64,000 bases of DNA. Origin: Streptomyces caelestis. GTDB lineage: Bacteria > Actinomycetota > Actinomycetes > Streptomycetales > Streptomycetaceae. The translations under genes were made by a program, and so were the position numbers. Below the pieces are notes generated by a model. The model did no database searches. It saw only the letters and a program-made list of their open reading frames with translations, and was not told the DNA's origin. The DNA lies in NCBI RefSeq assembly GCF_014205255.1, contig NZ_JACHNE010000001.1, positions 4,092,001 to 4,156,000 of the forward strand, read 5' to 3'. This document shows, piece after piece, positions 7,870 to 16,292 of the stretch. Positions within the stretch are counted from its first letter, which is position 1; every line of letters begins with the position of its first letter.

Positions 7870-8892
7870 GTGGCCAAGGTGACTCGGGATGATGTGGCGC
7901 GGCTGGCAGGGACTTCCACTGCCGTGGTCAGCTATGTCATCAACAACGGACCCCGGCCGGTCGCCCCGGCCACGCGCGAGCGTGTCCTCGCCGCGATCAA
8001 GGAGCTGGGGTACCGGCCCGACCGGGTCGCCCAGGCGATGGCGTCCCGGCGCACGGACCTCATAGGCCTGATCGTGCCGGACGCCCGCCAGCCCTTCTTC
8101 GGGGAGATGGCGCACGCGGTCGAACAGGCCGCGTCCGAGCGCGGAAAGATGGTGCTCGTCGGGAACTCCGACTACATCGGCGAGCGCGAGGTCCACTACC
8201 TGCGGGCCTTCCTGGGCATGCGCGTCTCCGGGCTCATCCTGGTCAGCCACGCGCTCAACGACCTGGCCGCCGCCGAGATCGAGGCCTGGGACGCCCGGGT
8301 CGTGCTGCTGCACGAGCGGCCCGAGGCCATCGACGACGTCGCCGTCGTCACGGACGACCTGGGCGGCGCCCAGCTCGCCGTACGGCACCTGCTGGAGCAC
8401 GGTTACGAGTACGTCGCCTGTATGGGCGGCATAGCCGAGACCCCCGCGGTCGGCGACCCGGTCTCCGACCACGTCCAGGGCTGGCGTCGCGCGATGGACG
8501 AGGCCGGGATCTCCACGGAGGGCCGCCTCTTCGAGGCGCTCTACAACCGCTACGACGCCTACCAGTCCGCCCTGAAGATCCTCTCCGGTCCCCACCGCCC
8601 GCCCGCGATCTTCTGCTCCACCGACGACCAGGCGATCGGCCTGCTGCGAGCGGCGCGCGAACTGCGGATCGACGTGCCCGGCGAGCTGGCGGTGGCCGGC
8701 TTCGACGACATCAAGGAAGCGGCGCTGACCGATCCGCCCCTGACGACCGTCGCCTCCGACCGTTCGGCGATGGCCCGCGCGGCGGTGGACCTCGTCCTCG
8801 ACGACGGACTGCGCGTGGCGGGGGCCCGCCGGGAGCGGCTGAAGGTGTTCCCGTCGCGGCTGGTGGTACGGCGCTCCTGCGGCTGCGGCTAG
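7870..8892 (+). CDS. LacI-family transcriptional regulator
   Basis: 340 residues. An N-terminal helix-turn-helix (KVTRDDVARLAGTSTAVVSYVINN, about 3-26) and hinge helix are followed by a periplasmic-binding-type effector domain (about 60-330) with DLIGLIVPD and the late GFDDI motif. The C-terminus RRSCGCG is cysteine-rich, which is unusual. The GTG start at 7870 lies 6 bases after a -10-like TAGACT (7858-7863) with no Shine-Dalgarno, so the mRNA is probably leaderless. No sugar operon lies beside it, so the target and ligand are unknown. Confidence 0.9.
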   Translation: MAKVTRDDVARLAGTSTAVVSYVINNGPRPVAPATRERVLAAIKELGYRPDRVAQAMASRRTDLIGLIVPDARQPFFGEMAHAVEQAASERGKMVLVGNSDYIGEREVHYLRAFLGMRVSGLILVSHALNDLAAAEIEAWDARVVLLHERPEAIDDVAVVTDDLGGAQLAVRHLLEHGYEYVACMGGIAETPAVGDPVSDHVQGWRRAMDEAGISTEGRLFEALYNRYDAYQSALKILSGPHRPPAIFCSTDDQAIGLLRAARELRIDVPGELAVAGFDDIKEAALTDPPLTTVASDRSAMARAAVDLVLDDGLRVAGARRERLKVFPSRLVVRRSCGCG

Positions 8893-9015
8893 CCCCTTCC
8901 GGGCTGCCTTGATGCCCCCCTTCCGAGGCGCCTTTATATCGGGCATACGAGGTTCTGTCGGGCTTCTCAGGGAGGACTCAGGAAGCTCTCATGGTCGGGC
9001 TCCAAGCTCTGAGAC

Positions 9016-10011
9016 ATGACCGAGAGCTTCCACCGCAGTGGCGAGTACGAGAACCCTTACGAGGGTCAGCAGCAGGCCCCGGTGAACCCCGAGTGGCCGC
9101 CTCCGCCGGCGTACGCCCCGGCACCCGCTCCGAAGAAGCGCAACCGCGGCACCGTCGCCCTGCTCGCCGCCGTGGCGATCGTCGCCGCGGCGATCGGGGG
9201 CGGCACCGCCTACGGCATACAGGAGCTGACGGGCAACGACACCGTCGCCTCCAGCTCCACCAGCACCAACGTGGTGCCGTCCAGCCAGAAGGGCACGGTC
9301 GCCGGGGTCGCCAAGGCGGTCAGCCCCAGCATCGTCGAGATCAGCGCGAACTCCAACGCCGGTTCCTCCACCGGCTCGGGCGTGATCATCACGAGCGACG
9401 GCGAGATCATCACCAACAACCACGTCGTCTCCGGTGCCTCGCAGATCAAGGTGACGACCAGCGACGGCCAGTCCTACTCCGCCAAGGTCGTCGGCACCGA
9501 CAGCAAGAAGGACCTCGCGCTCATCAAGCTGGAGAACGCCTCCGGCCTGAGGGCGGCGACGTTCGGCGACTCCTCCGGAGTGCAGGTCGGCGACCAGGTC
9601 GTGGCGATCGGCTCCCCCGAAGGCCTGTCCGGCACCGTCACCAGCGGCATCATCTCGGCCCTCGACCGTGACGTCACCGTCCCGACGGAGCAGGACCAGG
9701 GCCAGCAGCAGTTCCAGCAGGGCGACGGGTGGCCGTTCGAGTTCGGCGGGCGGCAGTTCAACGGCGACACCGGCTCGGACACCACGACGTACAAGGCGCT
9801 CCAGACCGACGCGTCCCTCAACCCGGGCAACTCCGGCGGTGCCCTGATCGACATGAACGGCAACATCATCGGGATCAACTCCGCGATGTACTCGCCGGCG
9901 GGCGCCGCCTCCTCGTCCTCCGACGCGGGCAGCGTCGGCCTGGGCTTCGCCATCCCGATCAACACCGTCAAGGCCGACCTCGCCAAGCTGCGGGCCGGCT
10001 CCACCGACTGA
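9016..10011 (+). CDS. membrane-anchored HtrA/PepD-like trypsin-family serine protease
   Basis: 331 residues. A Pro/Gln-rich cytoplasmic tail (1-39) and one transmembrane helix (about 46-67) precede an extracytoplasmic protease domain. Catalytic residues are His136 (NNHVV), Asp166 (KDLALIKL) and Ser273 (GNSGGAL). Unlike classical HtrA there is no room for a C-terminal PDZ domain. The two-component system just downstream resembles MprAB, which in mycobacteria controls the PepD protease and the envelope stress response. A similar quality-control role is inferred. Confidence 0.92.
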   Translation: MTESFHRSGEYENPYEGQQQAPVNPEWPPPPAYAPAPAPKKRNRGTVALLAAVAIVAAAIGGGTAYGIQELTGNDTVASSSTSTNVVPSSQKGTVAGVAKAVSPSIVEISANSNAGSSTGSGVIITSDGEIITNNHVVSGASQIKVTTSDGQSYSAKVVGTDSKKDLALIKLENASGLRAATFGDSSGVQVGDQVVAIGSPEGLSGTVTSGIISALDRDVTVPTEQDQGQQQFQQGDGWPFEFGGRQFNGDTGSDTTTYKALQTDASLNPGNSGGALIDMNGNIIGINSAMYSPAGAASSSSDAGSVGLGFAIPINTVKADLAKLRAGSTD

Positions 10012-10049
10012 GTTTCCGCCAGTGAGTTCCCCAGGTGAGGAGTACGGCG

Positions 10050-10277
10050 ATGATCCAGCAGGTTCCGCACACGGTGCCGGGGGCCGACCCGGCGGGGTTC
10101 GCGCTGGCGTTGGCGGTGGCGTACGAACTGCACACACCGGCGACGGCATCGGCTTCGGCTTCGGCTTCCGCATCGGCGACGCGAGCGCCCGAGGTGGCAG
10201 CGGCCAAGGCCCGGCCCGCGCGCCGGGCCGCCGCCCGCCGGGCCGCCACCGCCCGGCGCCGCAAGGTGCGGGGCTGA
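10050..10277 (+). CDS. small Ala/Ser-repeat basic protein
   Basis: 75 residues from the ATG at 10050, preceded by GGTGAGGAG. A helical first third (ADPAGFALALAVAYEL) is followed by an Ala-Ser dipeptide run (TASASASASASAT) and a very basic Arg/Ala tail (RRAAARRAATARRRK). I do not recognise a function; the tail could bind nucleic acid or phospholipid. It sits between the protease and the response regulator in the same direction, so it may be part of the same unit. Confidence 0.6.
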   Translation: MIQQVPHTVPGADPAGFALALAVAYELHTPATASASASASASATRAPEVAAAKARPARRAAARRAATARRRKVRG

Positions 10278-10302
10278 TCCAGGGCTGATCCGGGGCTGAT
10301 CC
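10270..10302 (+). repeat. three tandem 11-bp repeats ahead of the response regulator
   Basis: Three head-to-tail copies of RGGGCTGATCC (10270-10280, 10281-10291, 10292-10302), one helical turn apart, begin at the stop codon of the small gene and end about 95 bases before the response regulator ATG. Spacing by 11 bp is typical of OmpR-type regulator sites, so autoregulation is possible. Simple slippage duplication is the alternative. Confidence 0.5.
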
Positions 10303-10395
10303 TTCTCCCGGCCCGCCCCGCCGACATGCGAGGCTGAGACCGTCAGCGACACCCCGTCCCGCCCCACCACACACCACACCCGAGGACCCCGACCC

Positions 10396-11133
10396 ATGAG
10401 CCCCGCAGACGGCGACCGTGACTCCCAGCGCATCCTGATCGTCGACGACGAGCCGGCGGTACGCGAAGCGCTCCAGCGCAGCCTCGCCTTCGAGGGGTAC
10501 GAGACCGAGGTCGCCGTGGACGGCGCGGACGCGCTGGAGAAGGCCGCGGCGTACCGCCCCGACCTGATCGTCCTCGACATCCAGATGCCCCGCATGGACG
10601 GCCTGACGGCGGCGCGCCGCATCCGCGGCACCGGCGACACGACCCCGATCCTCATGCTCACGGCCCGCGACACGGTCGGCGACCGGGTGACGGGACTCGA
10701 CGCGGGCGCCGACGACTACCTGGTCAAGCCCTTCGAACTGGACGAACTCTTCGCCCGCATCCGCGCCCTGCTGCGCCGCAGCTCCTACGCGGCGGCCGTC
10801 GGCGCGGGCTCTCCGGACGACGAGGACGTCCTCGCCTTCGCCGACCTGCGCATGGACCTCGCGACGCGCGAGGTCTCCCGGGGCGGCCGCCATGTGGAGC
10901 TGACCCGCACGGAGTTCACGCTGCTGGAGATGTTCATGGCGCACCCGCGCCAGGTCCTCACGCGGGAGCAGATCCTGAAGGCGGTCTGGGGCTTCGACTT
11001 CGAGCCGTCGTCGAACTCCCTCGACGTCTACGTCATGTACCTGCGCCGCAAGACCGAGGCCGGTGGCGAGCCGCGCCTCGTCCACACGGTGCGCGGTGTG
11101 GGCTACGTGCTGCGGCAGGGCGGCGCGGAGTGA
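10396..11133 (+). CDS. OmpR-family response regulator, MprA-like
   Basis: 245 residues. The receiver domain has acidic Asp17/Asp18, the phospho-acceptor Asp61 (VLDIQMP) and Lys111 (YLVKPFE). The winged-helix DNA-binding domain spans about 145-240, ending with HTVRGVGYVLR. It overlaps the kinase gene by 4 bases (GTGA). Closest in type to MprA of mycobacteria, an envelope-stress regulator. The adjacent HtrA-like protease is a likely target. Confidence 0.92.
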   Translation: MSPADGDRDSQRILIVDDEPAVREALQRSLAFEGYETEVAVDGADALEKAAAYRPDLIVLDIQMPRMDGLTAARRIRGTGDTTPILMLTARDTVGDRVTGLDAGADDYLVKPFELDELFARIRALLRRSSYAAAVGAGSPDDEDVLAFADLRMDLATREVSRGGRHVELTRTEFTLLEMFMAHPRQVLTREQILKAVWGFDFEPSSNSLDVYVMYLRRKTEAGGEPRLVHTVRGVGYVLRQGGAE

Positions 11134-12596
11134 ACAAGGTCGTACGCCGTTTCCGCTCCCTGCCGATCCGGTCCCGGCTGGCGCTGCTGGTGGCGGCGGC
11201 GGTGGCGTTCGCGGTGGCGGCGGTTTCGGTGACGTGCTGGTTCATCGTGCAGGGGAAGTTGTACGACCAGGTGGACGGTGACCTGAGGTCATCGTTCCGG
11301 ACCATCGCGGCCGAGGATTTCGACGCACTGACGAAGACGTGTCCGCAGAAGCCTTCGAACACGCTCGGCGGGGCTCCCCGGCCGCAGACCTACGCGCAGG
11401 TGGTCAGGGTCGACGGCAAGGTCTGCCTGTTCAGCAGTCTGATGCCTCAGGTGAAGGTCACGAGCGGCGACAAGGCTGTCGCGAAGGAGCCCGATCCCAG
11501 GACGGCCAGGCTGCGCAACGGCACCGACAGCGACGGCAACTCGGTGCGCGTACTGACCACGGCGGTCATCGTGAAGGACGGGCCGTTCCAGCAGGGCGTG
11601 GCCGCCGACTACGCGCTGGTCATCGCCGTTCCTCTCAAGGGCACGGAGTCCACGCTCAACGAACTGGCGCTGATCCTGCTGCTGGTGTCGGGCGTCGGAG
11701 TGATGGGCGCCGGGGCTGCCGGGCTCATGGTGGCCCGGGCGGGCCTGCGCCCGGTCGACAAACTCACGGAGGCCGTCGAGCACGTGGCCCGCACGGAGGA
11801 TCTGGACGTCCGCATCCCTGTGGACGACGCCGACGAGGACGAAGTGGCCCGCCTCTCCCGCTCCTTCAACTCCATGACGTCAGCCCTGGCCAGCTCCCGT
11901 GAGCTCCAGCAACAGCTCATCGCGGACGCCGGTCACGAACTCCGCACACCGCTCACCTCTCTCCGCACCAACATCGAGCTCCTCACCCGCAGCGAGGAAA
12001 CGGGCCGCCCCATCCCCGAGGCCGACCGCAAGGCACTGCTCGCGTCGGTGAAGGCACAGATGACGGAACTGGCCGCACTCATCGGCGACCTGCAGGAACT
12101 GTCCCGCCCGGACACCGGCCAGCACTCCGGCCGGACGCAGATCGTCGCCTGGCACGACACCGTCGACTCGGCGCTGCGGCGGGCGCGGCTGCGAGGCCCG
12201 GAGCTGACGATCACGGCGGACGTACAGCCGTGGTTCGTCCGCGCGGAGCCGTCCGCGCTGGAGCGGGCGGTGGTCAACATCCTCGACAACGCGGTGAAGT
12301 TCAGCCCGGAGGGCAGCAGGATCGAGGTGCGCCTGTCCGGGGGCGTCCTGACGGTCCGCGACCACGGCCCGGGCATCCCCGCCGACGAACTCCCCCACGT
12401 CTTCGACCGCTTCTGGCGCTCCCCGAGCGCACGAGCGCTACCCGGCTCGGGCCTCGGCCTGTCCATCGTGGCTCGCACGGTGCAGCAGGCCGGCGGCGAG
12501 GTGTCGCTGTCCCACGCCGAGGGCGGCGGCACGGTGGCGACGATACGACTGCCGGGGGCGGCGGTGCCTCCGCCGGAGGATCCTCCTGCTTCGTGA
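11130..12596 (+). CDS. two-component sensor histidine kinase, MprB-like
   Basis: 488 residues from a GTG start. Two transmembrane helices (about 16-40 and 178-203) flank an extracytoplasmic sensor of about 135 residues. HAMP (about 200-255), dimerisation/H-box with His269 (AGHELRTPLTSLR) and an ATPase domain with NILDNAVKF, DHGPGI and GSGLGLS follow, so all catalytic motifs are intact. It is the partner of the preceding regulator. The Pro-rich C-terminus is short and apparently unstructured. Confidence 0.93.
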   Translation: MNKVVRRFRSLPIRSRLALLVAAAVAFAVAAVSVTCWFIVQGKLYDQVDGDLRSSFRTIAAEDFDALTKTCPQKPSNTLGGAPRPQTYAQVVRVDGKVCLFSSLMPQVKVTSGDKAVAKEPDPRTARLRNGTDSDGNSVRVLTTAVIVKDGPFQQGVAADYALVIAVPLKGTESTLNELALILLLVSGVGVMGAGAAGLMVARAGLRPVDKLTEAVEHVARTEDLDVRIPVDDADEDEVARLSRSFNSMTSALASSRELQQQLIADAGHELRTPLTSLRTNIELLTRSEETGRPIPEADRKALLASVKAQMTELAALIGDLQELSRPDTGQHSGRTQIVAWHDTVDSALRRARLRGPELTITADVQPWFVRAEPSALERAVVNILDNAVKFSPEGSRIEVRLSGGVLTVRDHGPGIPADELPHVFDRFWRSPSARALPGSGLGLSIVARTVQQAGGEVSLSHAEGGGTVATIRLPGAAVPPPEDPPAS

Positions 12597-12670
12597 CGTA
12601 CCGGTCCCTGCTCCTCACTCCTCCAGATGGCGCTTGACGTACGCCGTCGGCTCCACCGACGTCAGCGCCG

Positions 12671-13597
12671 TCACGTCTCCGTCCGGTACATCAGATCCAC
12701 CTCGTGCGTGACGAACCCCAGCCGCTCGTACACCGACACCGCCGCCTTGTTGTCGGCGTCGACGTACAGCATCGCGGTCGGCACCCCCTGGTCCGCCAGG
12801 TGCCGCAGGCCGATCGTCGTGAGGGACTTGCCGAGGCCGCCGCCCTGGGCGCCGGGGGCGACGCCGAGGACGTACACCTCGCCCAGGCCCTCCTCGGCGT
12901 GGATCTTTGTCCAGTGGAAGCCGATGAGTTCGTCGCCGCGGAAGGCGAGGAAGAACCCCGCGGGATCGAACCACGGCTCGGCCTTGCGGTCGTCGAGGTC
13001 CCGCTGGGTGAGTGAGCCCTGCTCGGGGTGGTGGGCGAAGGCGGCGGCGTTGACGGCGAGCCAGGCCGCGTCGTCCTGGCCGGGGACGAAGGTGCGGACG
13101 GTGACGCCCTCGGGGAGGACCGGCTCGGGCGCGTCGAAGCCGGTCAAGGGGCGGCGCATCTGGCGCAGTTCGCGGAACAGGGTCAGGCCGAGGACCTGCG
13201 CGAGGTGCCGGGCGGCGGAGTGGCCGCCGTGCGCCCACACCCGCAGCCGCTTGCCGGACACGGCCAGCAGCGCGGAGCCCAGCGCCCGCCCGTTCCCCTG
13301 GCCCCGGTGCCCGGGGTGCACGACCAGCTCGGCGGCCGGCGGCTCCACCGGGTCGGTGTCCTCCAGTTGGGCGTACCCGACGAGTTCGCCGTCGACGCTG
13401 AGCAGCAGATGGGCGACGCCCTCGCGTTCGCCACCGCGCAACTGCAACCGGCCCTGCTCGGAGACCGCCTGCTGCCCGTCGGCGAGGGCGGCCTCGGCGA
13501 GCAGTCCGAGGACGGCCTCGGTCTGCTCCGCGGAGAGCGCGGCATATGTGTCGATCGAGCGGTTCCGGCCGGGCCGTGCGGTGTCGTCGCTGGTCAT
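12671..13597 (-). CDS. mshD: MshD, mycothiol synthase
   Basis: 308 residues with two GNAT acetyltransferase domains. The acetyl-CoA pyrophosphate loops are at about 93-107 (VHPGHRGQGNGRALG) and 246-259 (VAPGAQGGGLGKSL). The double-GNAT layout, length and C-terminal DADNKAAVSVYERLGF segment match MshD, which acetylates Cys-GlcN-Ins in the last step of mycothiol synthesis. The ATG at 13597 begins the protein ahead of its first recognisable helix; longer in-frame extensions carry no domain. Confidence 0.92.
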   Translation of the reverse strand: MTSDDTARPGRNRSIDTYAALSAEQTEAVLGLLAEAALADGQQAVSEQGRLQLRGGEREGVAHLLLSVDGELVGYAQLEDTDPVEPPAAELVVHPGHRGQGNGRALGSALLAVSGKRLRVWAHGGHSAARHLAQVLGLTLFRELRQMRRPLTGFDAPEPVLPEGVTVRTFVPGQDDAAWLAVNAAAFAHHPEQGSLTQRDLDDRKAEPWFDPAGFFLAFRGDELIGFHWTKIHAEEGLGEVYVLGVAPGAQGGGLGKSLTTIGLRHLADQGVPTAMLYVDADNKAAVSVYERLGFVTHEVDLMYRTET

Positions 13598-13810
13598 GCG
13601 TACGAGGGTACGGGGGACCGCCGGTAAATCGGCGGCAAGAGCAAGCGGGATGTAACCACGAAACTCGGTCGCGCCACGCGCATTGACCCTAGGCTTCGGC
13701 AACCGCGCGATCGGCTTCCTCTCCGGCGACATCGCCAACGCACGTGAACTAAATCGCATACACGGGATTCAAGTTGCGGTCAGGGGCGGTGCGCATGGTC
13801 GGATGAGACG

Positions 13811-15049
13811 ATGCTCACCCCCCACCGCATGGACCCGCACCACCTTCCCCACGACCCCTCCGAGCAGCCCCGCAACCCCTACGAGGAACTCGGCGCACTC
13901 GACGACGGCCCGCTGGAGGAGACCCCTCTGGAGGACTTCCTCGGCGAGGGCGCCGTGCGGCGGGACGAGCAGGAACCGGAGTGGTCTCCGCCCGGTCACC
14001 GCCGTGGCGGCCGGCGTCGGAAGAACCGTTTCGCCGGACTGCCGCTCGCGATGAAGGCGGTGGTCGGGCTGGTCGCGCTCACCGCCTTCGTCGCCCTCGC
14101 CGACCGCTGGGCCCTGCTGTACGCCGAGCACCGGGCCGCCGACACGCTCAAGGACCGGCTCGACCTCGCGGCGGCGCCCGAGGTGGAGATCGGCGGGTTT
14201 CCCTTCCTCACCCAACTCGCCGAGAAGAGGCTGGAATCGGTGAAGGTGACCGTCCCGGACGTCGCCGCGGACCGGGTCTCACTGGCGAAGGTGTCGGCCA
14301 CGGCGCACGACATCCGGCTGGACGCCGACGGCCTCACGTCCGTGCGCGGCGCCCACGTCCCCCGGTTCGACGGGGACGTCCTGCTGTCCTTCGAGGACCT
14401 CAACCGCGAACTGGGCGCCTCCCAGGTGAGGTTCACCGGCGAGGGCCGCGACCGCGTCCGGGCCCGCGGCACCCTGCCCGTCGCCGGACACGACCTGCGG
14501 CTGCGCGCCGAGGCCCGGATCCAGCGGCAGGGCGAGCGGGGCATCACCACGGAGATCGGCGGGATGCGGCTCGACATCGGGGACCTGGCCACCTACCGCC
14601 CCGGCACCCGCCCCTCGGAGGGCCTGCACCTGACACCCAAGGGGACCGCCGACCTCGCACGGGAGACCCGCAAGGCCAAGGCGCTGCTCTCGGTCCCGGC
14701 GATCGTGCAGCGGATGGGCGTGCCCGAGGCGACGGTACGCGAGGCCCTGGCCGACGACGGCAAGCTCACCGAGCTGACCGGCTCCCCGAAGTTCGCCCGC
14801 CAGGCCGAACGCCTCAACCTCATCGACCTGGCCCTGGACAACCCCGAGGTGCTCCGCCGCCTCGGCCTCGACCCCGACCTCCTCGACGAACTGTCCGGCC
14901 TGACCCGCCCGGTCCTGGCCGACCGGCTGTCCCTGGCGTTCGAACTGCCGAAGCCGGAGCAGGGGGACGTACGGCTGGACGACGTACGGGTGGAGGAGGA
15001 CGGCATCCGGGTGCGGCTGTCGGGCTCGGGACTGACGGTGGGTTCGTAG
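13811..15049 (+). CDS. DUF2993 protein with long cytoplasmic tail
   Basis: 412 residues. An acidic tail of about 60 residues and a basic patch (RRGGRRRKNR) precede one transmembrane helix (about 80-97). The exported DUF2993 region keeps IGGFPFLTQLAEKRLESVKV (about 117-136). It is much longer than the paralogue at 3532-4272; the extra part includes helical sequence around 280-350. Function unknown; the family binds lipids in the mycobacterial periplasm. The start at 13811 has a GGATGAG site. Confidence 0.85.
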   Translation: MLTPHRMDPHHLPHDPSEQPRNPYEELGALDDGPLEETPLEDFLGEGAVRRDEQEPEWSPPGHRRGGRRRKNRFAGLPLAMKAVVGLVALTAFVALADRWALLYAEHRAADTLKDRLDLAAAPEVEIGGFPFLTQLAEKRLESVKVTVPDVAADRVSLAKVSATAHDIRLDADGLTSVRGAHVPRFDGDVLLSFEDLNRELGASQVRFTGEGRDRVRARGTLPVAGHDLRLRAEARIQRQGERGITTEIGGMRLDIGDLATYRPGTRPSEGLHLTPKGTADLARETRKAKALLSVPAIVQRMGVPEATVREALADDGKLTELTGSPKFARQAERLNLIDLALDNPEVLRRLGLDPDLLDELSGLTRPVLADRLSLAFELPKPEQGDVRLDDVRVEEDGIRVRLSGSGLTVGS

Positions 15050-15100
15050 CCCCGCGAGCAAGCAACCTGCGTTCCTGATGAGATTTGGTGTGCAGATGTG

Positions 15101-15130
15101 TTGACTTCTGTTCGAGCCCTCTTCTAGTTT
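15101..15130 (+). promoter_or_regulatory. promoter of the cellulase gene
   Basis: TTGACT (15101-15106), an 18-base spacer and TAGTTT (15125-15130) match the vegetative sigma consensus well. The predicted transcript start is about 60 bases before the GTG at 15198. No CebR-type TGGGAGCGCTCCCA operator was seen. Confidence 0.55.
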
Positions 15131-15197
15131 GCGGGAGCCAACGAGCCGCCGATCTGTACGCGAGTTCCGCGGACGCAACTGCTCGGAAGGGGACGTC

Positions 15198-16220
15198 GTG
15201 TCACGAAACACTCATCGGGGGACAGCCGGTCTGGGGGCGCTGCTCGCCTGCGTCACGGCATTCGGCGGGGCCCTCGCCTCCCCCGCAGCCGCCTCCCCCA
15301 CCGCCCCGCCGCCCGTCAGCGACTTCAAGGGCGTCAACTGGGCCGACCCGCGGGACAACTACGCCGACGACGCGGTCGTGCCCTCGGGCCTGTCCACCTC
15401 CGACGGCTACGCCACGACCTACGCCAAATCCAGGGCGATCATCGGCGGGTTCTCCGAGCTGGGCGCCAACACCGTCCGCCTCCCGGTCAACCCGACCTCC
15501 GTGAACGGCCCGTTCTGGAAGTCGTACCGGGGTGCGATCGACGCCGCCACCGCCAAGGGCTTCAAGGTCATCCTGGGTTACTGGGAGGCCGACAACGCCA
15601 AGGACGGCAAGATCGACAACCAGGCCTCCTGGGACCAGATGTGGGCGCGGATCACCTCCGCCTACGCCCGCAACTCCAAGGTGTACTTCGAGCCGATGAA
15701 CGAGCCGTTCGGCTACACCGCCCAGGAGTGGACCGACATCGCCGCGAAGTGGGTGACCACCCACCGCAACGTGCCCCGCGACCGGATGCTGATCGGCGGG
15801 TACAAGTACAGCGAGGACGTCAAGCCGGTGTGCGCCGACCCGCGCCTCAAGGGCACCCGGATCGCCCTGCACAACTACGGCTTCTGGCACACCGACTGGA
15901 CCAGCGTCGACCAGTGGAAGGCCGACTTCAAGCAGCGCATCGGCGCCTGCGCCTCGCGCACGATCCTCGACGAGTTCGGCGCTTCCATGACGACCGGCCT
16001 CGACTACAACGGCCCGGTCAACGGCTCCAACGAGGTCGCCTACATCCAGGCCGCGACCGACATCATCCGCGACCTGGGCCTGGGTTCGGTCTACTGGCCC
16101 GGCCTGCGCAACGGCGACACCTACTCCCTCACCACGCTCCAGGGCACGGGCACCGACCTCAGCCTGACGGTGAACAACCAGAGCGGCCTGGACCGGCTGC
16201 ACTGGGCCTGGAAGCGGTAA
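15198..16220 (+). CDS. secreted glycoside hydrolase family 5 cellulase
   Basis: 340 residues from GTG 15198 (GGAAGGGG site). The signal peptide has a basic start, hydrophobic core (about 10-27) and an Ala-rich cleavage region near 28-33. The GH5 barrel follows: FKGVNWADP near the start, Arg94 (NTVRLPVN), acid/base Glu169 in FEPMNEP, His225 (LHNYGFW) and nucleophile Glu259 in ILDEFGAS. An endoglucanase or related beta-glucanase role is likely. There is no carbohydrate-binding module, unlike many Streptomyces cellulases. It is convergent with the pectinase gene. Confidence 0.9.
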   Translation: MSRNTHRGTAGLGALLACVTAFGGALASPAAASPTAPPPVSDFKGVNWADPRDNYADDAVVPSGLSTSDGYATTYAKSRAIIGGFSELGANTVRLPVNPTSVNGPFWKSYRGAIDAATAKGFKVILGYWEADNAKDGKIDNQASWDQMWARITSAYARNSKVYFEPMNEPFGYTAQEWTDIAAKWVTTHRNVPRDRMLIGGYKYSEDVKPVCADPRLKGTRIALHNYGFWHTDWTSVDQWKADFKQRIGACASRTILDEFGASMTTGLDYNGPVNGSNEVAYIQAATDIIRDLGLGSVYWPGLRNGDTYSLTTLQGTGTDLSLTVNNQSGLDRLHWAWKR

Positions 16221-16292
16221 ACGTCCCCACGGAGTCCATGGTGGCCCCTCCGGGTCCGGCGCCGCTGGTCAGCCGGACCCGGAAGGGAGCCG

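Noticed and set aside
8989..11085. 698-codon minus-strand frame over the protease and regulator
   Set aside because: Low-complexity Arg/Gly/Ala/Val sequence antisense to genes with intact catalytic motifs.
12597..12670. 19-codon frame overlapping the mshD stop as GTGA
   Set aside because: Too short, with no ribosome site or recognisable motif; probably chance in GC-rich sequence.
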